Assembly (NCBI GenBank): GCA_022820505.1
Contig: JAJEFK010000041.1
Span: 17,348-81,347 of the forward strand
DNA from: Acidimicrobiia bacterium
Lineage (GTDB): Bacteria; Actinomycetota; Acidimicrobiia; Acidimicrobiales; Poriferisodalaceae
DNA: 64,000 nucleotides
Direction of reading: 5' to 3'
Below are positions 17,424 through 26,271 of this stretch, one piece after another (positions within the stretch are counted from its first letter, which is position 1; every line of letters begins with the position of its first letter). Position numbers and translations under genes: made by a program. The notes beneath the pieces were generated by a model. It saw nothing but the letters and a program-made list of their open reading frames with translations. It had not been told where the DNA came from and did no database searches.

Positions 17424-17797
17424 GACTGATCTCCTGTGGAAGCTGCGCTGCTCGCGGACGAGCCCTGTGAGGCGCCGGCAAGATCAGCGGTCGAGCCCCG
17501 CGAGGCGTCAGCCGACACAGCGGCCGAGCCCTGGACTGGGTCATCCGACGCGCCAGCCAGACCAGCGGTCGAGCGCTCCGAGGCGCCGGCCTGCAGGTCG
17601 GCCGCTGCGATCTCGCGCTCGCGCAGCACGGTGTGAATGCGGGCGATGTCGCGCTTGGTGGCAGCCACTTGCGCCGAGTTGTCGAGCTGCCCGGTTGCAA
17701 ACGCGAAGCGCAGGTTGAACAGCTCCTTCTTCGCGCTGTCCAGCTCGTCAAAAAGCTGATCGTCCGACAGGGTCCGGAGCGTCGCGGCCTTGGCCAT
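17420..17797 (-). CDS. rpmC: 50S ribosomal protein uL29 with C-terminal repeat extension
   Basis: 125 residues, about twice the usual 60-75. The first 66 are normal uL29: '[20 protein letters not shown]', '[14 protein letters not shown]', '[16 protein letters not shown]'. The rest is a Ser/Ala/Gly-rich tail with a repeated unit (A-S-x-R-S/G-T-A-x-L-A-G-A-S at 72-84 and 98-110). uL29 lies at the peptide exit tunnel, so the tail could reach the region where SRP and trigger factor dock (inference). Start overlaps the rplP stop (TGATG). Confidence 0.92.
   Translation of the reverse strand: MAKAATLRTLSDDQLFDELDSAKKELFNLRFAFATGQLDNSAQVAATKRDIARIHTVLREREIAAADLQAGASERSTAGLAGASDDPVQGSAAVSADASRGSTADLAGASQGSSASSAASTGDQS
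17468..17584 (-). repeat. two-copy 78-bp-period repeat in the 3' end of rpmC
   Basis: The segments 17546-17584 and 17468-17506 encode [13 protein letters not shown] and [13 protein letters not shown]; the offset is 78 bp (26 codons). The intervening sequence is similar in composition. An in-frame duplication has lengthened uL29. Confidence 0.75.
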
Positions 17798-18213
17798 CAG
17801 ATGGCCTCCTCTCGGGAGATCACCCGCGCCCGGATAGGCAGCTTCTGGATGGCGCGCTCCATGGCGCCGCGGGCCAGCTCGGCGTTCACGCCGCCCAGCT
17901 CGAACATCACACGGCCGGGCTTCACCACGGCCACCCACTTCTCGGGGTTGCCCTTGCCCGAGCCCATGCGGGTCTCCGCAGGCTTGGCGGTCACCGGCTT
18001 GTCGGGGAAGATGTTGATCCAGACCTTGCCGCCGCGCTTGACATGTCGGGTCATGGCAATACGGGCCGCTTCGATCTGGCGGGCTGTGATCCAGCCGGGC
18101 TCCAGCGCCTGGATGCCGTAGTCGCCGAAGTGCACGGCCGTGCCGCCCTTGGTGCGGCCCTTCATGCGACCGCGATGCGCCTTGCGGTGCTTCACCTTGC
18201 GAGGCATCAGCAT
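17797..18213 (-). CDS. rplP: 50S ribosomal protein uL16
   Basis: 138 residues: '[17 protein letters not shown]', '[20 protein letters not shown]', '[20 protein letters not shown]' and '[20 protein letters not shown]'. Located near the A-site and the peptidyl transferase centre. Start is MLMPRK at 18213 or MPRK at 18207. One base shared with rpsC. Confidence 0.95.
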   Translation of the reverse strand: MLMPRKVKHRKAHRGRMKGRTKGGTAVHFGDYGIQALEPGWITARQIEAARIAMTRHVKRGGKVWINIFPDKPVTAKPAETRMGSGKGNPEKWVAVVKPGRVMFELGGVNAELARGAMERAIQKLPIRARVISREEAI

Positions 18214-19100
18214 CAGTCGTCTCCCGGCCTGAAGTTGGGCGTCTGGGACTGATCGCGCGTGGCCCGCTCGATCTGCTCCTCCTCTTCGAGCAGGCGCTCG
18301 AATTCGGGATCGGCCTCGCGCAGCAGCGGGACGGGCTCCTCGGGGATGTCCTCGAGATCACCTTTGCGTCCGGCCGACGAGACCACGCCCCCTGGGGGTG
18401 CACCGTCGCCCGACGTCTGGCCCGTGGCCATGGCCGCCTCGCGGTGAATGCGCTCGTCGGAGGACACCTTGTAGGGGAGGATGTCGCCCTTGTAGAGCCA
18501 CACCTTCACGCCGATGCGACCCGCCGTGGTGCGGGCTTCGCGGAAGCCGTAGTCGATGTCGGCACGCAGCGTGTGCAGCGGCACGCGGCCCTCCCGGTAC
18601 CACTCGGTACGGGCCATCTCCGAGCCGCCGAGGCGACCTGAGCACTGCACCCGGATGCCGAGTGCGCCGGCCTTCTGGGCATTCTGCACGGCGCGCTTCA
18701 TGGCCCGCCGGAAGGCGACTCGGCCGGCGAGCTGATCCGCAACGCCCTGAGCGATAAGCGCTGCTTCGAGCTCGGGCTGCTTGATCTCCTGGATGTTCAG
18801 CTGGACCTTCGGGTTGCCCGAGATCTTGCCGAGCTTCGTGCGCAGCCGATCGGCCTCACTCCCCCGCCGGCCAATGACAATGCCCGGCCGGGCAGTGTGC
18901 ACGTCGACGCGCAGGCGATCCCGGGTTCGCTCCACCTCGATGCGGCTGATCGCGGCATGCGGCAGCTCCGTCCTCAGGAAGTCGCGGATCTTCCAGTCCT
19001 CGATGAGGTAGTCCTGGTACTCCTTGTCGGCGTACCAGCGGGATTTCCAGTCGGTGGTGATTCCCAAGCGGAAGCCGTACGGGTTGACCTTCTGACCCAT
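18213..19100 (-). CDS. rpsC: 30S ribosomal protein uS3
   Basis: 295 residues, longer than the common 210-275 through a charged C-terminal tail after about residue 215. Conserved parts: '[20 protein letters not shown]', the KH-domain loop '[17 protein letters not shown]', and '[20 protein letters not shown]'. It forms the mRNA entry tunnel. Two bases after rplV. Confidence 0.95.
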   Translation of the reverse strand: MGQKVNPYGFRLGITTDWKSRWYADKEYQDYLIEDWKIRDFLRTELPHAAISRIEVERTRDRLRVDVHTARPGIVIGRRGSEADRLRTKLGKISGNPKVQLNIQEIKQPELEAALIAQGVADQLAGRVAFRRAMKRAVQNAQKAGALGIRVQCSGRLGGSEMARTEWYREGRVPLHTLRADIDYGFREARTTAGRIGVKVWLYKGDILPYKVSSDERIHREAAMATGQTSGDGAPPGGVVSSAGRKGDLEDIPEEPVPLLREADPEFERLLEEEEQIERATRDQSQTPNFRPGDD

Positions 19101-19102
19101 GA

Positions 19103-19795
19103 TCAGTTCCGTTCCTCTGGGTCGGCAGCTGTGGGGTCGGCAGCGTCGTCCCCGCTGGTTTCGTCGTTCTCATCGGCCGCTGCGGCCTCGGCGACCGCGG
19201 CGGCTGTGATGTCCCCAGACTCGTCGTCTGGTTCGACTGCGTCGCCTTGTTCCTCGGCATCGCCGGTCGGGGCCTCATCGGCTGCGGCGTCGATGTCTTC
19301 TGGCGCAACCTCGTCAGCCTCGTCGGTGTCCGTGGCGGCGCGGCTGGCGGCCACGCGGGCCGCACGCGCGGCTGCGGCGGTCTGAGAGCCCGAGGCGGCC
19401 AAGCGGGCCTCGCGCATCTCGAGCTCCTCGGGACTGAGCTGAGCCACGATCACCGTGATGTGGCTGGTCTGCTTGAAGATGCGGGTGGCGCGGCCCCGTG
19501 CCCTCGGGCGCCAGCGCTTGAGCACGGGACCCTCGTCGGCCCAGCATTCCGCCACGTACAGCTCGTCGGCGTCGAGCTGCTCGTTGTTGGTGGCATTGGC
19601 CACCGCGCTCTCGAGCACCTTGGACAACACCTCGGCGGCGCCGCGCTCGCAGAAGCGCAGGCGGTCGCGGGCAAGCGCCAAGTCTTCGTCGCGGATGAGG
19701 TTGAGCACCACCCGCGCCTTCGACGCGGACAGGCGCGCGTACTTGTGCGTCGCCTTCGCGCCGGCGATGACGTCGAGGTTGATCAACCCGCTCAT
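19103..19795 (-). CDS. rplV: 50S ribosomal protein uL22 with long acidic C-terminal tail
   Basis: 230 residues, about twice the usual 110-130. Residues 1-115 are typical uL22: '[20 protein letters not shown]', '[20 protein letters not shown]' and the tunnel hairpin tip '[13 protein letters not shown]'. Residues 116-230 are an Ala/Asp/Glu-rich low-complexity tail. ATG 19795 overlaps the stop of a duplicated rpsS fragment (ATGA), so ribosomes translating that fragment could feed rplV. Confidence 0.93.
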   Translation of the reverse strand: MSGLINLDVIAGAKATHKYARLSASKARVVLNLIRDEDLALARDRLRFCERGAAEVLSKVLESAVANATNNEQLDADELYVAECWADEGPVLKRWRPRARGRATRIFKQTSHITVIVAQLSPEELEMREARLAASGSQTAAAARAARVAASRAATDTDEADEVAPEDIDAAADEAPTGDAEEQGDAVEPDDESGDITAAAVAEAAAADENDETSGDDAADPTAADPEERN

Positions 19796-19860
19796 CGCCT
19801 GCTGCCTTGCTCTCGTCCGGCGCGAGGCTTGAACGTCTGCGTTGTGACGAACCCGCTCAT
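19792..19860 (-). pseudogene. 22-codon mini-ORF, duplicated 3' end of rpsS
   Basis: Between rpsS and rplV an ATG-to-TGA frame encodes [20 protein letters not shown] then RR. It aligns to the uS19 C-terminus [20 protein letters not shown] plus R. Its ATG overlaps the rpsS stop and its TGA overlaps the rplV ATG, both as ATGA. It is probably a duplication by-product that keeps translational coupling rather than a functional peptide. Confidence 0.6.
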
Positions 19861-19916
19861 CGCCTGCCTCCGCGCTCCTGGCCGGCGTGGAATTTGAATG
19901 TCCGCGTCGGGGCGAA
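19792..19916 (-). repeat. 65-bp-offset tandem duplication at the rpsS-rplV junction
   Basis: Segments 19857-19916 (end of rpsS through ATGA) and 19792-19851 (mini-ORF through ATGA) match at about 43 of 60 positions by eye, and the last ten (CAGGCGATGA) are identical. After each copy follows GCGGGTT, the start of the next frame. Confidence 0.85.
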
Positions 19917-20135
19917 CTCGCCGAGCTTGTGGCCCACCATCGACTCGGTCACGTACACCGGCAGGTGCTTGCGCCCATCGTGAACCGCGATGGTGTGACC
20001 GATCATCTCGGGGATGATCGTGGAGCGCCGGCTCCATGTCTTGATGACCTTGCGCTCGCCGCTCTCGTTGAGTTCGTCCACCTTCGAGAGCAGGTGGTCG
20101 TCGACGAACGGGCCCTTCTTGAGACTGCGCGGCAT
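19857..20135 (-). CDS. rpsS: 30S ribosomal protein uS19
   Basis: 92 residues: '[20 protein letters not shown]', '[20 protein letters not shown]', '[20 protein letters not shown]'. Canonical length. Four bases after rplB. Its 3' end is duplicated immediately downstream. Confidence 0.96.
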   Translation of the reverse strand: MPRSLKKGPFVDDHLLSKVDELNESGERKVIKTWSRRSTIIPEMIGHTIAVHDGRKHLPVYVTESMVGHKLGEFAPTRTFKFHAGQERGGRR

Positions 20136-20139
20136 CGCT

Positions 20140-20976
20140 CTACCTCCGGGACCCGCGCGTCCGGCGGCGGCGGACGATGAGGTCGTTGGACTTGCGGTTC
20201 TTGGAGCGGGTGCGGCCTTCGGGCTTGCCCCACGGCGACACCGGATGACGCCCGCCCGACGACTTGCCCTCACCGCCGCCGAGGGGATGGTCGACCGGGT
20301 TCATGGCCACGCCACGGGTCTGGGGCCGGACGCCCTTGTAGCGATTCCGGCCGGCCTTGCCGATCTTGATGAGGTCGGCCTCGGCGTTGCCCACCGAGCC
20401 GATGGTGGCGCGGCAGTCGATCGGCACCCGGCGCATCTCGGTGGACGGCAGACGCAAGGTGGCGTACGCACCCTCCTTGGCCACGAGCTGCACGCTGGCG
20501 CCGGCCGAACGGGCCATGCGGCCGCCGGCGCCCGGCTTGAGCTCCACGTTGTGCACGGTGGTGCCGACCGGCACGTACCGCAGCGGCATGGCGTTGCCGA
20601 CACGTACCTCCGCCTGGGCGCCGTTGGCGAGCTTGTCGCCTACCTCCAGCCCCGCCGGCGCCAGGATGTAGCGCTTCTCGCCGTCGTGGTAGTGCAGCAG
20701 CGCAATGCGCGCGTTGCGATTGGGGTCGTACTCGATGGTGGCGACCGTGGCGGGCACACCGTCCTTGTTGCGCCGGAAGTCGATCACCCGGTAGCGCTGC
20801 TTGTGACCGCCGCCGCGGTGGCGGGAGGTCTTGCGGCCGTGGTTGTTGCGACCGCCGGTGGAGTGCTGCTTGGCGATGAGCGAGCGCTCGGGCTTGGTCG
20901 CGGTGATGTCGGCAAAATCCGAGACCGTCTGGAACCTTCGGCCGGGACTGGTCGGCTTGCGTACTCGAATGCCCAT
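20140..20976 (-). CDS. rplB: 50S ribosomal protein uL2
   Basis: 278 residues: '[20 protein letters not shown]', '[20 protein letters not shown]', and the peptidyl-transferase-proximal loop '[20 protein letters not shown]' containing the conserved His. Canonical length. Confidence 0.97.
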   Translation of the reverse strand: MGIRVRKPTSPGRRFQTVSDFADITATKPERSLIAKQHSTGGRNNHGRKTSRHRGGGHKQRYRVIDFRRNKDGVPATVATIEYDPNRNARIALLHYHDGEKRYILAPAGLEVGDKLANGAQAEVRVGNAMPLRYVPVGTTVHNVELKPGAGGRMARSAGASVQLVAKEGAYATLRLPSTEMRRVPIDCRATIGSVGNAEADLIKIGKAGRNRYKGVRPQTRGVAMNPVDHPLGGGEGKSSGGRHPVSPWGKPEGRTRSKNRKSNDLIVRRRRTRGSRR

Positions 20977-20986
20977 GACGCCCCGC

Positions 20987-21277
20987 CTAGGAATTGAAGA
21001 TCTGGATCGAGTCGCCCTCGACGAGGGTGACGATGGCCCGCTTGGTGTCCGGCCGCTTGCCGACGGTGTTGTTGCGACGGTTGCGCCGCTTCTTGCCCTT
21101 GCGGTTCAGCGTGTTGACCTTGGCGACCGTGACGTCGAAGATCTCCTCGACCGCCTGGCGGATCTCCGGCTTGCTTGCAGACGGGTGGACGCGGAACACG
21201 TAGATGCCCTCTTCGAGGAAGTCATACGACTTCTCCGAGATGACGGGAGCGATCAGCACATCGCGGGGATCCTTCAC
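20987..21277 (-). CDS. rplW: 50S ribosomal protein uL23
   Basis: 96 residues: '[20 protein letters not shown]', '[20 protein letters not shown]', '[20 protein letters not shown]'. Docking site for SRP and trigger factor at the exit tunnel. ATGA overlap with rplD. Confidence 0.96.
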   Translation of the reverse strand: MKDPRDVLIAPVISEKSYDFLEEGIYVFRVHPSASKPEIRQAVEEIFDVTVAKVNTLNRKGKKRRNRRNNTVGKRPDTKRAIVTLVEGDSIQIFNS

Positions 21278-21966
21278 TGGTCATCCCCCTCGCTCGCTGC
21301 CCCGTTCGTGGTGGGGCCGGTGCTGGTCGGCCCAGTGCTGGTGGGCCCAGTGCTGGTGGGAAGCGTGTCGCGGGTGAAGACCAGCCAGTCCGAGCGCAGG
21401 ATGTCGTAGGCGTTCAGCTCAGCCGCGCTGACCGAGTGCACCGACGGGAGGTTGCGGAAACTGCGATCGGCGGTCTGGTGTGCCGGGCCGTCGCCCAGAA
21501 CCAGCAGAACCTGTCCGGAGAGGGACAGGTTCTCGAGCACTGCGACGGCGTCCTTCGTGCGCGGCTGGGCAAAGTTCCACTCGTCGATGACCATGACGCG
21601 TTCGCTGCGAGCCCGGTCGCTGAGAGCGGAGCGCAATGCCAGCCGTACGGTCTTGCGGTTCACCTTCTGGCGGTAGTCGCGCGGCTTGGGACCGTGCGCC
21701 ACGCCGCCGCCGACCCACTGCGGTGAGCGGATCGAACCGTGGCGAGCCCGACCGGTGCCCTTCTGCCGCCACGGCTTCGCGCCGCCGCCGCGTACCTCGG
21801 CACGGGTGAGGGTGCTGTGAGAGCCGCTCCGGCGGGCGGCGCGCTGGGCCGTGACGGCCTGGTGCAGCGCCGCCATGTTCGGCTCGATGCCGAAGATGGT
21901 CTCGTCGAGATCGACGGTGCCGGCTGTGCCGCCGTCGGGGGTGCGGACGTCGAGCGTGAGCGTCAT
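21274..21966 (-). CDS. rplD: 50S ribosomal protein uL4 with TSTGP-repeat C-terminus
   Basis: 230 residues. The core has '[20 protein letters not shown]' (tunnel constriction loop) and '[20 protein letters not shown]'. The last 27 residues are an unusual Thr/Ser/Gly/Pro tail containing three TSTGP units. uL4 controls S10 operons by attenuation in Gammaproteobacteria; no equivalent leader was recognised here. Confidence 0.95.
   Translation of the reverse strand: MTLTLDVRTPDGGTAGTVDLDETIFGIEPNMAALHQAVTAQRAARRSGSHSTLTRAEVRGGGAKPWRQKGTGRARHGSIRSPQWVGGGVAHGPKPRDYRQKVNRKTVRLALRSALSDRARSERVMVIDEWNFAQPRTKDAVAVLENLSLSGQVLLVLGDGPAHQTADRSFRNLPSVHSVSAAELNAYDILRSDWLVFTRDTLPTSTGPTSTGPTSTGPTTNGAASEGDDQ
21313..21357 (-). 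repeat. three 15-bp tandem repeats at the 3' end of rplD
   Basis: Three nearly identical 15-bp units (top strand GGGCCCAGTGCTGGT type) encode TSTGP at residues 204-218 of uL4, followed by a partial fourth unit (TTNG). A recent in-frame expansion near the stop codon. Confidence 0.85.
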
Positions 21967-21977
21967 CAGAATCGACC

Positions 21978-22652
21978 TCAGACCTCAGCCCGCGCTGTGC
22001 TGTTTGACGCGCCTTGCGGCGCTTTGACTGCGTTGCGGACGACGACCGTGCCGCCCTTGGGCCCGGGGACCGAGCCCCGCACCAGCAGCAGGCCGCGCTC
22101 GGCATCGGCCTCGACGACGGCGAGGTTGAGCGTGGTGACCTTCTCGCCGCCCATGCGCCCGGCCATGCGAGTGCCTTTGAACACCCGTGAGGGCGTGGCG
22201 CAGGCGCCGATGGCGCCAGGGGCCCGGTGGACCCGGTGCGCACCGTGGCTGGCGCGCTGACCCGAGAAGTTGTGGCGCTTCATGGTGCCGGCGAAGCCCT
22301 TGCCCTTGGAGGTGGCTGTCACATCGACAAGCTCCCCAGGACTGAAAAGGTCGGCACCCAATTCGGTGCCGACCGGTACTTCGCTCACATCGTCGAGCCG
22401 CAGCTCTACGAGCTGCACGCCGGGGTCGATCCCGGCGCGCTCGTAGTGGCCGTTGATGGGCTTGTTGACCTTGCGGGCCTCGCGATGACCGTAGGTGACC
22501 TGCACCGCGGTGTAGCCGTCTTGCTCGTTGGTGCGCACCTGGGTGACCCGGCAGTCGTCGACGCGCAGCACCGTGACTGGGACGACGCGATTGTCGTCGT
22601 CCCAGAGCTGTGTCATGCCGACCTTGGTGGCGACGAGCGCCCTGTTGGCCAT
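21978..22652 (-). CDS. rplC: 50S ribosomal protein uL3
   Basis: 224 residues: '[20 protein letters not shown]', '[20 protein letters not shown]', '[20 protein letters not shown]' and '[16 protein letters not shown]'. Early 23S rRNA binder. rpsJ, normally directly upstream, is 10 kb away at 32623, so rplC now heads the S10-spc block and must have its own promoter or read through from the island operon. Confidence 0.96.
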   Translation of the reverse strand: MANRALVATKVGMTQLWDDDNRVVPVTVLRVDDCRVTQVRTNEQDGYTAVQVTYGHREARKVNKPINGHYERAGIDPGVQLVELRLDDVSEVPVGTELGADLFSPGELVDVTATSKGKGFAGTMKRHNFSGQRASHGAHRVHRAPGAIGACATPSRVFKGTRMAGRMGGEKVTTLNLAVVEADAERGLLLVRGSVPGPKGGTVVVRNAVKAPQGASNSTARAEV

Positions 22653-22689
22653 GTGCGCGTCTCTCTCGTGCTTTCGCCGTGCATCTGGC

Positions 22690-22767
22690 TGCCCGCTCAG
22701 CGGGCAGTTGTACCTTCGGCCGCCCGCTCAGCGGGCCGCCGTCTCTGCGGCTGCCCGCCTAGCGGGC
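22690..22767. repeat. three tandem hairpins, 31-bp period, upstream of rplC
   Basis: Stems GCCCGC-TCA-GCGGGC at 22691-22705 and 22722-22736 and GCCCGC-CTA-GCGGGC at 22753-22767 are spaced exactly 31 bp. The first extends to a 7-bp stem. None is followed by a T-run. Two more stem-loops follow in the same spacer: CGCTCCGC/GCGGAGCG (22779-22806) and TCCGGC-CTT-GCCGGA (22860-22874). The spacer 22653-22916 contains no gene. A matching array lies at the other island edge (32534-32616). Confidence 0.85.
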
Positions 22768-22916
22768 CGCCATGCGAACGCTCCGCACGGCTGCGCCGGC
22801 GGAGCGGTTCTCAGGTTGTGCCGACCGGTTCCGAACACCCGACCCATTGCGGGGAGGCATCCGGCCTTGCCGGACGTCAGTTCGACGCAGGAAGTCCGCG
22901 CCGCGAATGAAGCAGG

Positions 22917-23414
22917 CTACCGATCCCCCACGACCGCCCCAACCTCGCGCCCGTTCAGCCGGCGGGTTTGGGGGCGCCCTCGTTGATAGGCCGCGAACAG
23001 CATCACTTCGGCCGCCAGGACCAGGTGAAATGCCGTCGGCAGGTAGGCAGTGAACCACTTCCCTGCAGCGATGCTCTCGTCGCCGAACGCGCCAGCATCG
23101 CCGAGGAGCCCGACTGCCAAACGCGCCGCCATCACAGCGAAGTACAGGACGCCGAACCAAGCGACTGGTCGCTCCCAGCGCCGCCTGAAGAGGTTCCGAC
23201 CAGCTCGCATTCGCAGCGTCGCTGCTGCGATGATCATCAAGATCACCACTTGGGCCGCGAACAGCGCCGGGAACGGCAGGCTGCTGCCCTGCCAGGCGTC
23301 CTGGGAGGGCAGGAAGGCCACGTCCCACCAGCGCTGTGCTGCTTGACCCGCGACGCGGGCCAGGAATGCCAGGCCGAATACAAGGCTTGCCGCAGCAAAT
23401 CGGGTGTCGCTCAC
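22917..23414 (-). CDS. small membrane protein, four predicted helices, function unknown
   Basis: 165 residues starting at GTG 23414 (GGAGGACAG upstream; GTGA overlap with the enolase-type gene). Hydrophobic helices: 'LVFGLAFLARVAGQ', 'FPALFAAQVVILMIIAAATL', 'WFGVLYFAVMAARLAVGLLG' and 'AYLPTAFHLVLAAEVMLFAA'. No family recognised. It is the last gene of a four-gene operon (hydroxylase, GH3-type, enolase-type, membrane), so it may move or anchor the pathway's product, but this is only context. Confidence 0.78.
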   Translation of the reverse strand: MSDTRFAAASLVFGLAFLARVAGQAAQRWWDVAFLPSQDAWQGSSLPFPALFAAQVVILMIIAAATLRMRAGRNLFRRRWERPVAWFGVLYFAVMAARLAVGLLGDAGAFGDESIAAGKWFTAYLPTAFHLVLAAEVMLFAAYQRGRPQTRRLNGREVGAVVGDR

Positions 23415-24538
23415 CTGTCCTCCAGCGGCACCAGGATGGCTGCGGGATCGAGCCGCAGACCTAGCCCGCCGCCGCGATCGGGCACGTCTTGAGCGCGCAG
23501 CATTCCCCCGTAGCCCCACATGATCGTCCGATCGGTGAGATCGCGTGCCAGCAGATGCGTCCCGAAGGCACCTTCGGCCCCCACAACGGCACCCGGGGCG
23601 CTCGCGATGACGGCGAGCGCCGCCCGGGTGAGCAGGCTCGTCTCCCCCACCTGGCAGCCGACGATGACGTCAATGCCGGCGCTCGCTGCAGCAGCCACCA
23701 CCTCCAGCGACCTGACGATCCCGCCCATCTTCGATACCCGCACGTTCACGATCCACGCCGACGGCTCCGCCAGCGCCTCGAGCTGCCGGGTGAGCCGCAC
23801 GCTCTCGTCGGCGATGATCTTCACCCGGCACTGCTGCGCGATGCGCATGCACCCCTCGACATCACCCGCCTGCAGCGGTTCCTCGACGGCGAATGCGATG
23901 TCGCCCAGTGCTTCCAAGTGCGCGGCGCACTGCTCGGGCGTCTCCCAGAGGTTGTTCGCATCGAGGCGAACCGTCGCCGGGCTCGACCCCCGGGAAACGA
24001 ACGGAGCCAGCTTGGCGCGGTCACGCCCCAGCGAGCCCGAGAGCTTCACCTTGAAGTCGGTGAAGCCCCGGACGCGGAATCCGCGCAACTGCCACCGATA
24101 CAGCAGCAGACCCATGTCGCCCAGGACAGCGGTATAGACCACATCGGGGGGGCCTGAAGCAACACCCAGCAACTGCTCGATATTGCAACCGCCCGCCTTG
24201 CCCAGCAGGTCGAGGGCGGCAAGCTCCATCGCGCAGAACGCGGCCGGGTTCTCGTCGATGGCATCGCTGTGGGCGTCGATCCAGGCACGCAGGTCGTCCA
24301 CGCTCCCGACGTCCGCGCAGAATGACGCCGCGTGCTGGTTGACGAAGGCGGCGCAGCCCCCGACGGTCTCGCCGGTCACGTACAGCCGCGGGCACCCTTC
24401 CCCGTAGCCGATCGTGCCGTCGTCAGCGTGGGCCGCGACGATGAGGTTCTCAGCGTGGCGGCGACTGGCAGCGGCATGCCGGAAGACGCGCTTGAACGGC
24501 ACGGGGAAGGTGAACGTCTTCAGGCGGCGGATCTGCAC
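23411..24538 (-). CDS. enolase-superfamily enzyme (muconate lactonizing/dipeptide epimerase-like)
   Basis: 375 residues with the superfamily's acid-base and metal residues: KxK in 'GFTDFKVKLSGS', metal ligands Asp in 'VRLDANNLWE', Glu in 'AFAVEEPLQ' and Asp-Glu in 'IIADESVRL', and Lys in 'NVRVSKMGG'. The N-terminal capping part reads 'TIGYGEGCPRLYVTGETVGG'. This fits the MLE subgroup (dipeptide epimerases, o-succinylbenzoate synthases, cycloisomerases). A menaquinone MenC role is possible since menB is in the window, but the neighbours here argue for a dedicated pathway. GTG 24538, behind GAGGTG, is preferred over the longer frame from 24601. Confidence 0.82.
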   Translation of the reverse strand: MQIRRLKTFTFPVPFKRVFRHAAASRRHAENLIVAAHADDGTIGYGEGCPRLYVTGETVGGCAAFVNQHAASFCADVGSVDDLRAWIDAHSDAIDENPAAFCAMELAALDLLGKAGGCNIEQLLGVASGPPDVVYTAVLGDMGLLLYRWQLRGFRVRGFTDFKVKLSGSLGRDRAKLAPFVSRGSSPATVRLDANNLWETPEQCAAHLEALGDIAFAVEEPLQAGDVEGCMRIAQQCRVKIIADESVRLTRQLEALAEPSAWIVNVRVSKMGGIVRSLEVVAAAASAGIDVIVGCQVGETSLLTRAALAVIASAPGAVVGAEGAFGTHLLARDLTDRTIMWGYGGMLRAQDVPDRGGGLGLRLDPAAILVPLEDR

Positions 24539-24561
24539 GCATGCACCTCGGCCAAGCTCGC

Positions 24562-26271
24562 TCAAGCCGGAGCTGCGAAGTCGTCGAAAGGAAACTGGCA
24601 ATCGGCGCTGTATTGCAGCCGGAGGTACTTGAACTGCACGTCGCGCTGGCCGTCTGCGACGCGCTGGCGCCTGAATTCATCGCCGGTGCCCGCTGCAAGC
24701 AACCGGACACGCAACGGCGCCAGCCGGCCGCTGGCTCGCTTCTGGTCGTACTCGACATTGGTCTGCCGCAGCGCTCGCTCGATGCTGCTTGACAGTTCGC
24801 CGGCAAGTTCGGCTCCCTGTGGGCCAGCCGGTGTGGTCGCCAGTTCCACATTGAGCGTGTAGCGGGACGCTGCGACGTCGGCCAGCATGATGAAGAACGG
24901 CGCCACGGTGCCGAACTCGGCGACGGCAGCGGTCACGGCCGACATCACTTGGAATTCGTACAGCTTCTCGCCCGTGATGCTGGTGACGCCTTTGCCTTTC
25001 TGGACGAAGGACAGGACCGGCGTGCGGTCGACGAAGCCCGTCACCCGCACGATGTCGTTCATGTCGTAGCGGTACAGACCGTCGGCCGTGGTCACGATGA
25101 CGTAGTAGTCGCGGCCGGCCTCGAGATCGGCAAGCGTGCAGGTCTGCTGGCCACGGTCGGCATCGTCGGCAGCGGCCTCCCACCCATCGCGTTCCGCGAA
25201 CTCGAAGAAGTTGTCCTGCAGGGTCGCGACGCAGGAGCCTTCGATGGGATCGATGTTGGCGGTGCCGCTGACCTCGCTGGCGAGATAGCCGAGTTCGAAG
25301 ACCGGGCAGTCGGGTGTCAGCATCGGCTGGAGTCGCTCGATCGCCAAGCCGCAGCTCCCCCCGGTCCACGTCACCACCGCACGCAGGTCGCCCCAGATGT
25401 CGGCATAGGTGAGTCGGCCTGCGGCCTCCAGGCGCCGACCGAGCGCCGCCGCTCGCTTCGGGTCTGCGCGGAGTCCGAGCTGGTCGTCGCGCCCAAGCAC
25501 GTTGCAGCCAGCGGGCAGCCGCCCGGCGGCCACTGCGTCGAGCACCACGTCGGCCGAGTCATTGAGCACGTCCATCAGCCGGATGAACGTCGACGGGTTG
25601 GCCGTCGCCATCGTGGTCACGGAGCCGTCAGCTGCGCCCAGCACCGCCATGGCCAAGTAGCGGGCGTCGTAGTCGGCGATGTCCGATACCGGCGCTGGCA
25701 GCACATACCGGCGCCGCAGGAGCTTGCCCTGGCTCGCATACAGCAGCCCTGACGCTGAGCCGTACGGCGTGCCTGCTGGCATGGTGCCCTCGTGCGCGGC
25801 ACCGGTCACCGCGAACACCTTGCCGCCGAGCGCGGCGGTGCACCGCGACAGCGTGTAGGCCGCGAGTCGCTGCAAGCGCTGGATGCGGGCGAGGCCGGCA
25901 TTGGTGAGCGGGATGTTCTTCGGCTCGGCGACGGTGCCGCTGGTCTGGTTGTAATAGACCGGCTGCTCGGCAGTGAGGCACCGCTGGCCGGTGGCTTCCT
26001 GCCGCTCGATCAACTCCCGCAGGTCTTCGTAGGTCTGCACCGGCACGGCACGGCGGTAGTCCTCGAAGCCGGCAATCGAGCCGAAGCGGTGATCGGTGCC
26101 GAACACCGTGCCGGCGTTATCGGAGAGGATGCGCTTCAGCACCTGATCCTGGACCGCCGCCGGATCGGCGCACGCACGGACGAGCCCGCGGTAGGTGCGG
26201 CCGCTGGCCGCGGCCAGCCCGGCCCGAAGCAGTCGATAGCTGAGGCCGTCGATCCTCGAAGTGCCCGTCAC
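24562..26271 (-). CDS. GH3 auxin-responsive promoter family protein (acyl-adenylating amide synthetase-like)
   Basis: 569 residues of the GH3 family, a branch of the ANL adenylating superfamily; plant members activate acids as acyl-AMP and join them to amino acids. Visible motifs: the ATP-binding 'YYNQTSGTVAEPKNIPLT', 'FELGYLASEVSGTANI', 'TTADGLYRYDMNDIVRVTGF' and 'GKGVTSITGEKLYEFQV' at the mobile C-domain. GTG 26271 overlaps the upstream desaturase-like stop (GTGA). Family members in bacteria are mostly uncharacterised. The likely role is activating a carboxylic acid made by the neighbouring hydroxylase and coupling it to an amine or amino acid (inference). Confidence 0.85.
   Translation of the reverse strand: MTGTSRIDGLSYRLLRAGLAAASGRTYRGLVRACADPAAVQDQVLKRILSDNAGTVFGTDHRFGSIAGFEDYRRAVPVQTYEDLRELIERQEATGQRCLTAEQPVYYNQTSGTVAEPKNIPLTNAGLARIQRLQRLAAYTLSRCTAALGGKVFAVTGAAHEGTMPAGTPYGSASGLLYASQGKLLRRRYVLPAPVSDIADYDARYLAMAVLGAADGSVTTMATANPSTFIRLMDVLNDSADVVLDAVAAGRLPAGCNVLGRDDQLGLRADPKRAAALGRRLEAAGRLTYADIWGDLRAVVTWTGGSCGLAIERLQPMLTPDCPVFELGYLASEVSGTANIDPIEGSCVATLQDNFFEFAERDGWEAAADDADRGQQTCTLADLEAGRDYYVIVTTADGLYRYDMNDIVRVTGFVDRTPVLSFVQKGKGVTSITGEKLYEFQVMSAVTAAVAEFGTVAPFFIMLADVAASRYTLNVELATTPAGPQGAELAGELSSSIERALRQTNVEYDQKRASGRLAPLRVRLLAAGTGDEFRRQRVADGQRDVQFKYLRLQYSADCQFPFDDFAAPA

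Noticed and set aside
23411..24538. Naming the enolase-type enzyme menC
   Set aside because: The catalytic residues fit several MLE-subgroup enzymes, and its operon partners are not menaquinone genes.
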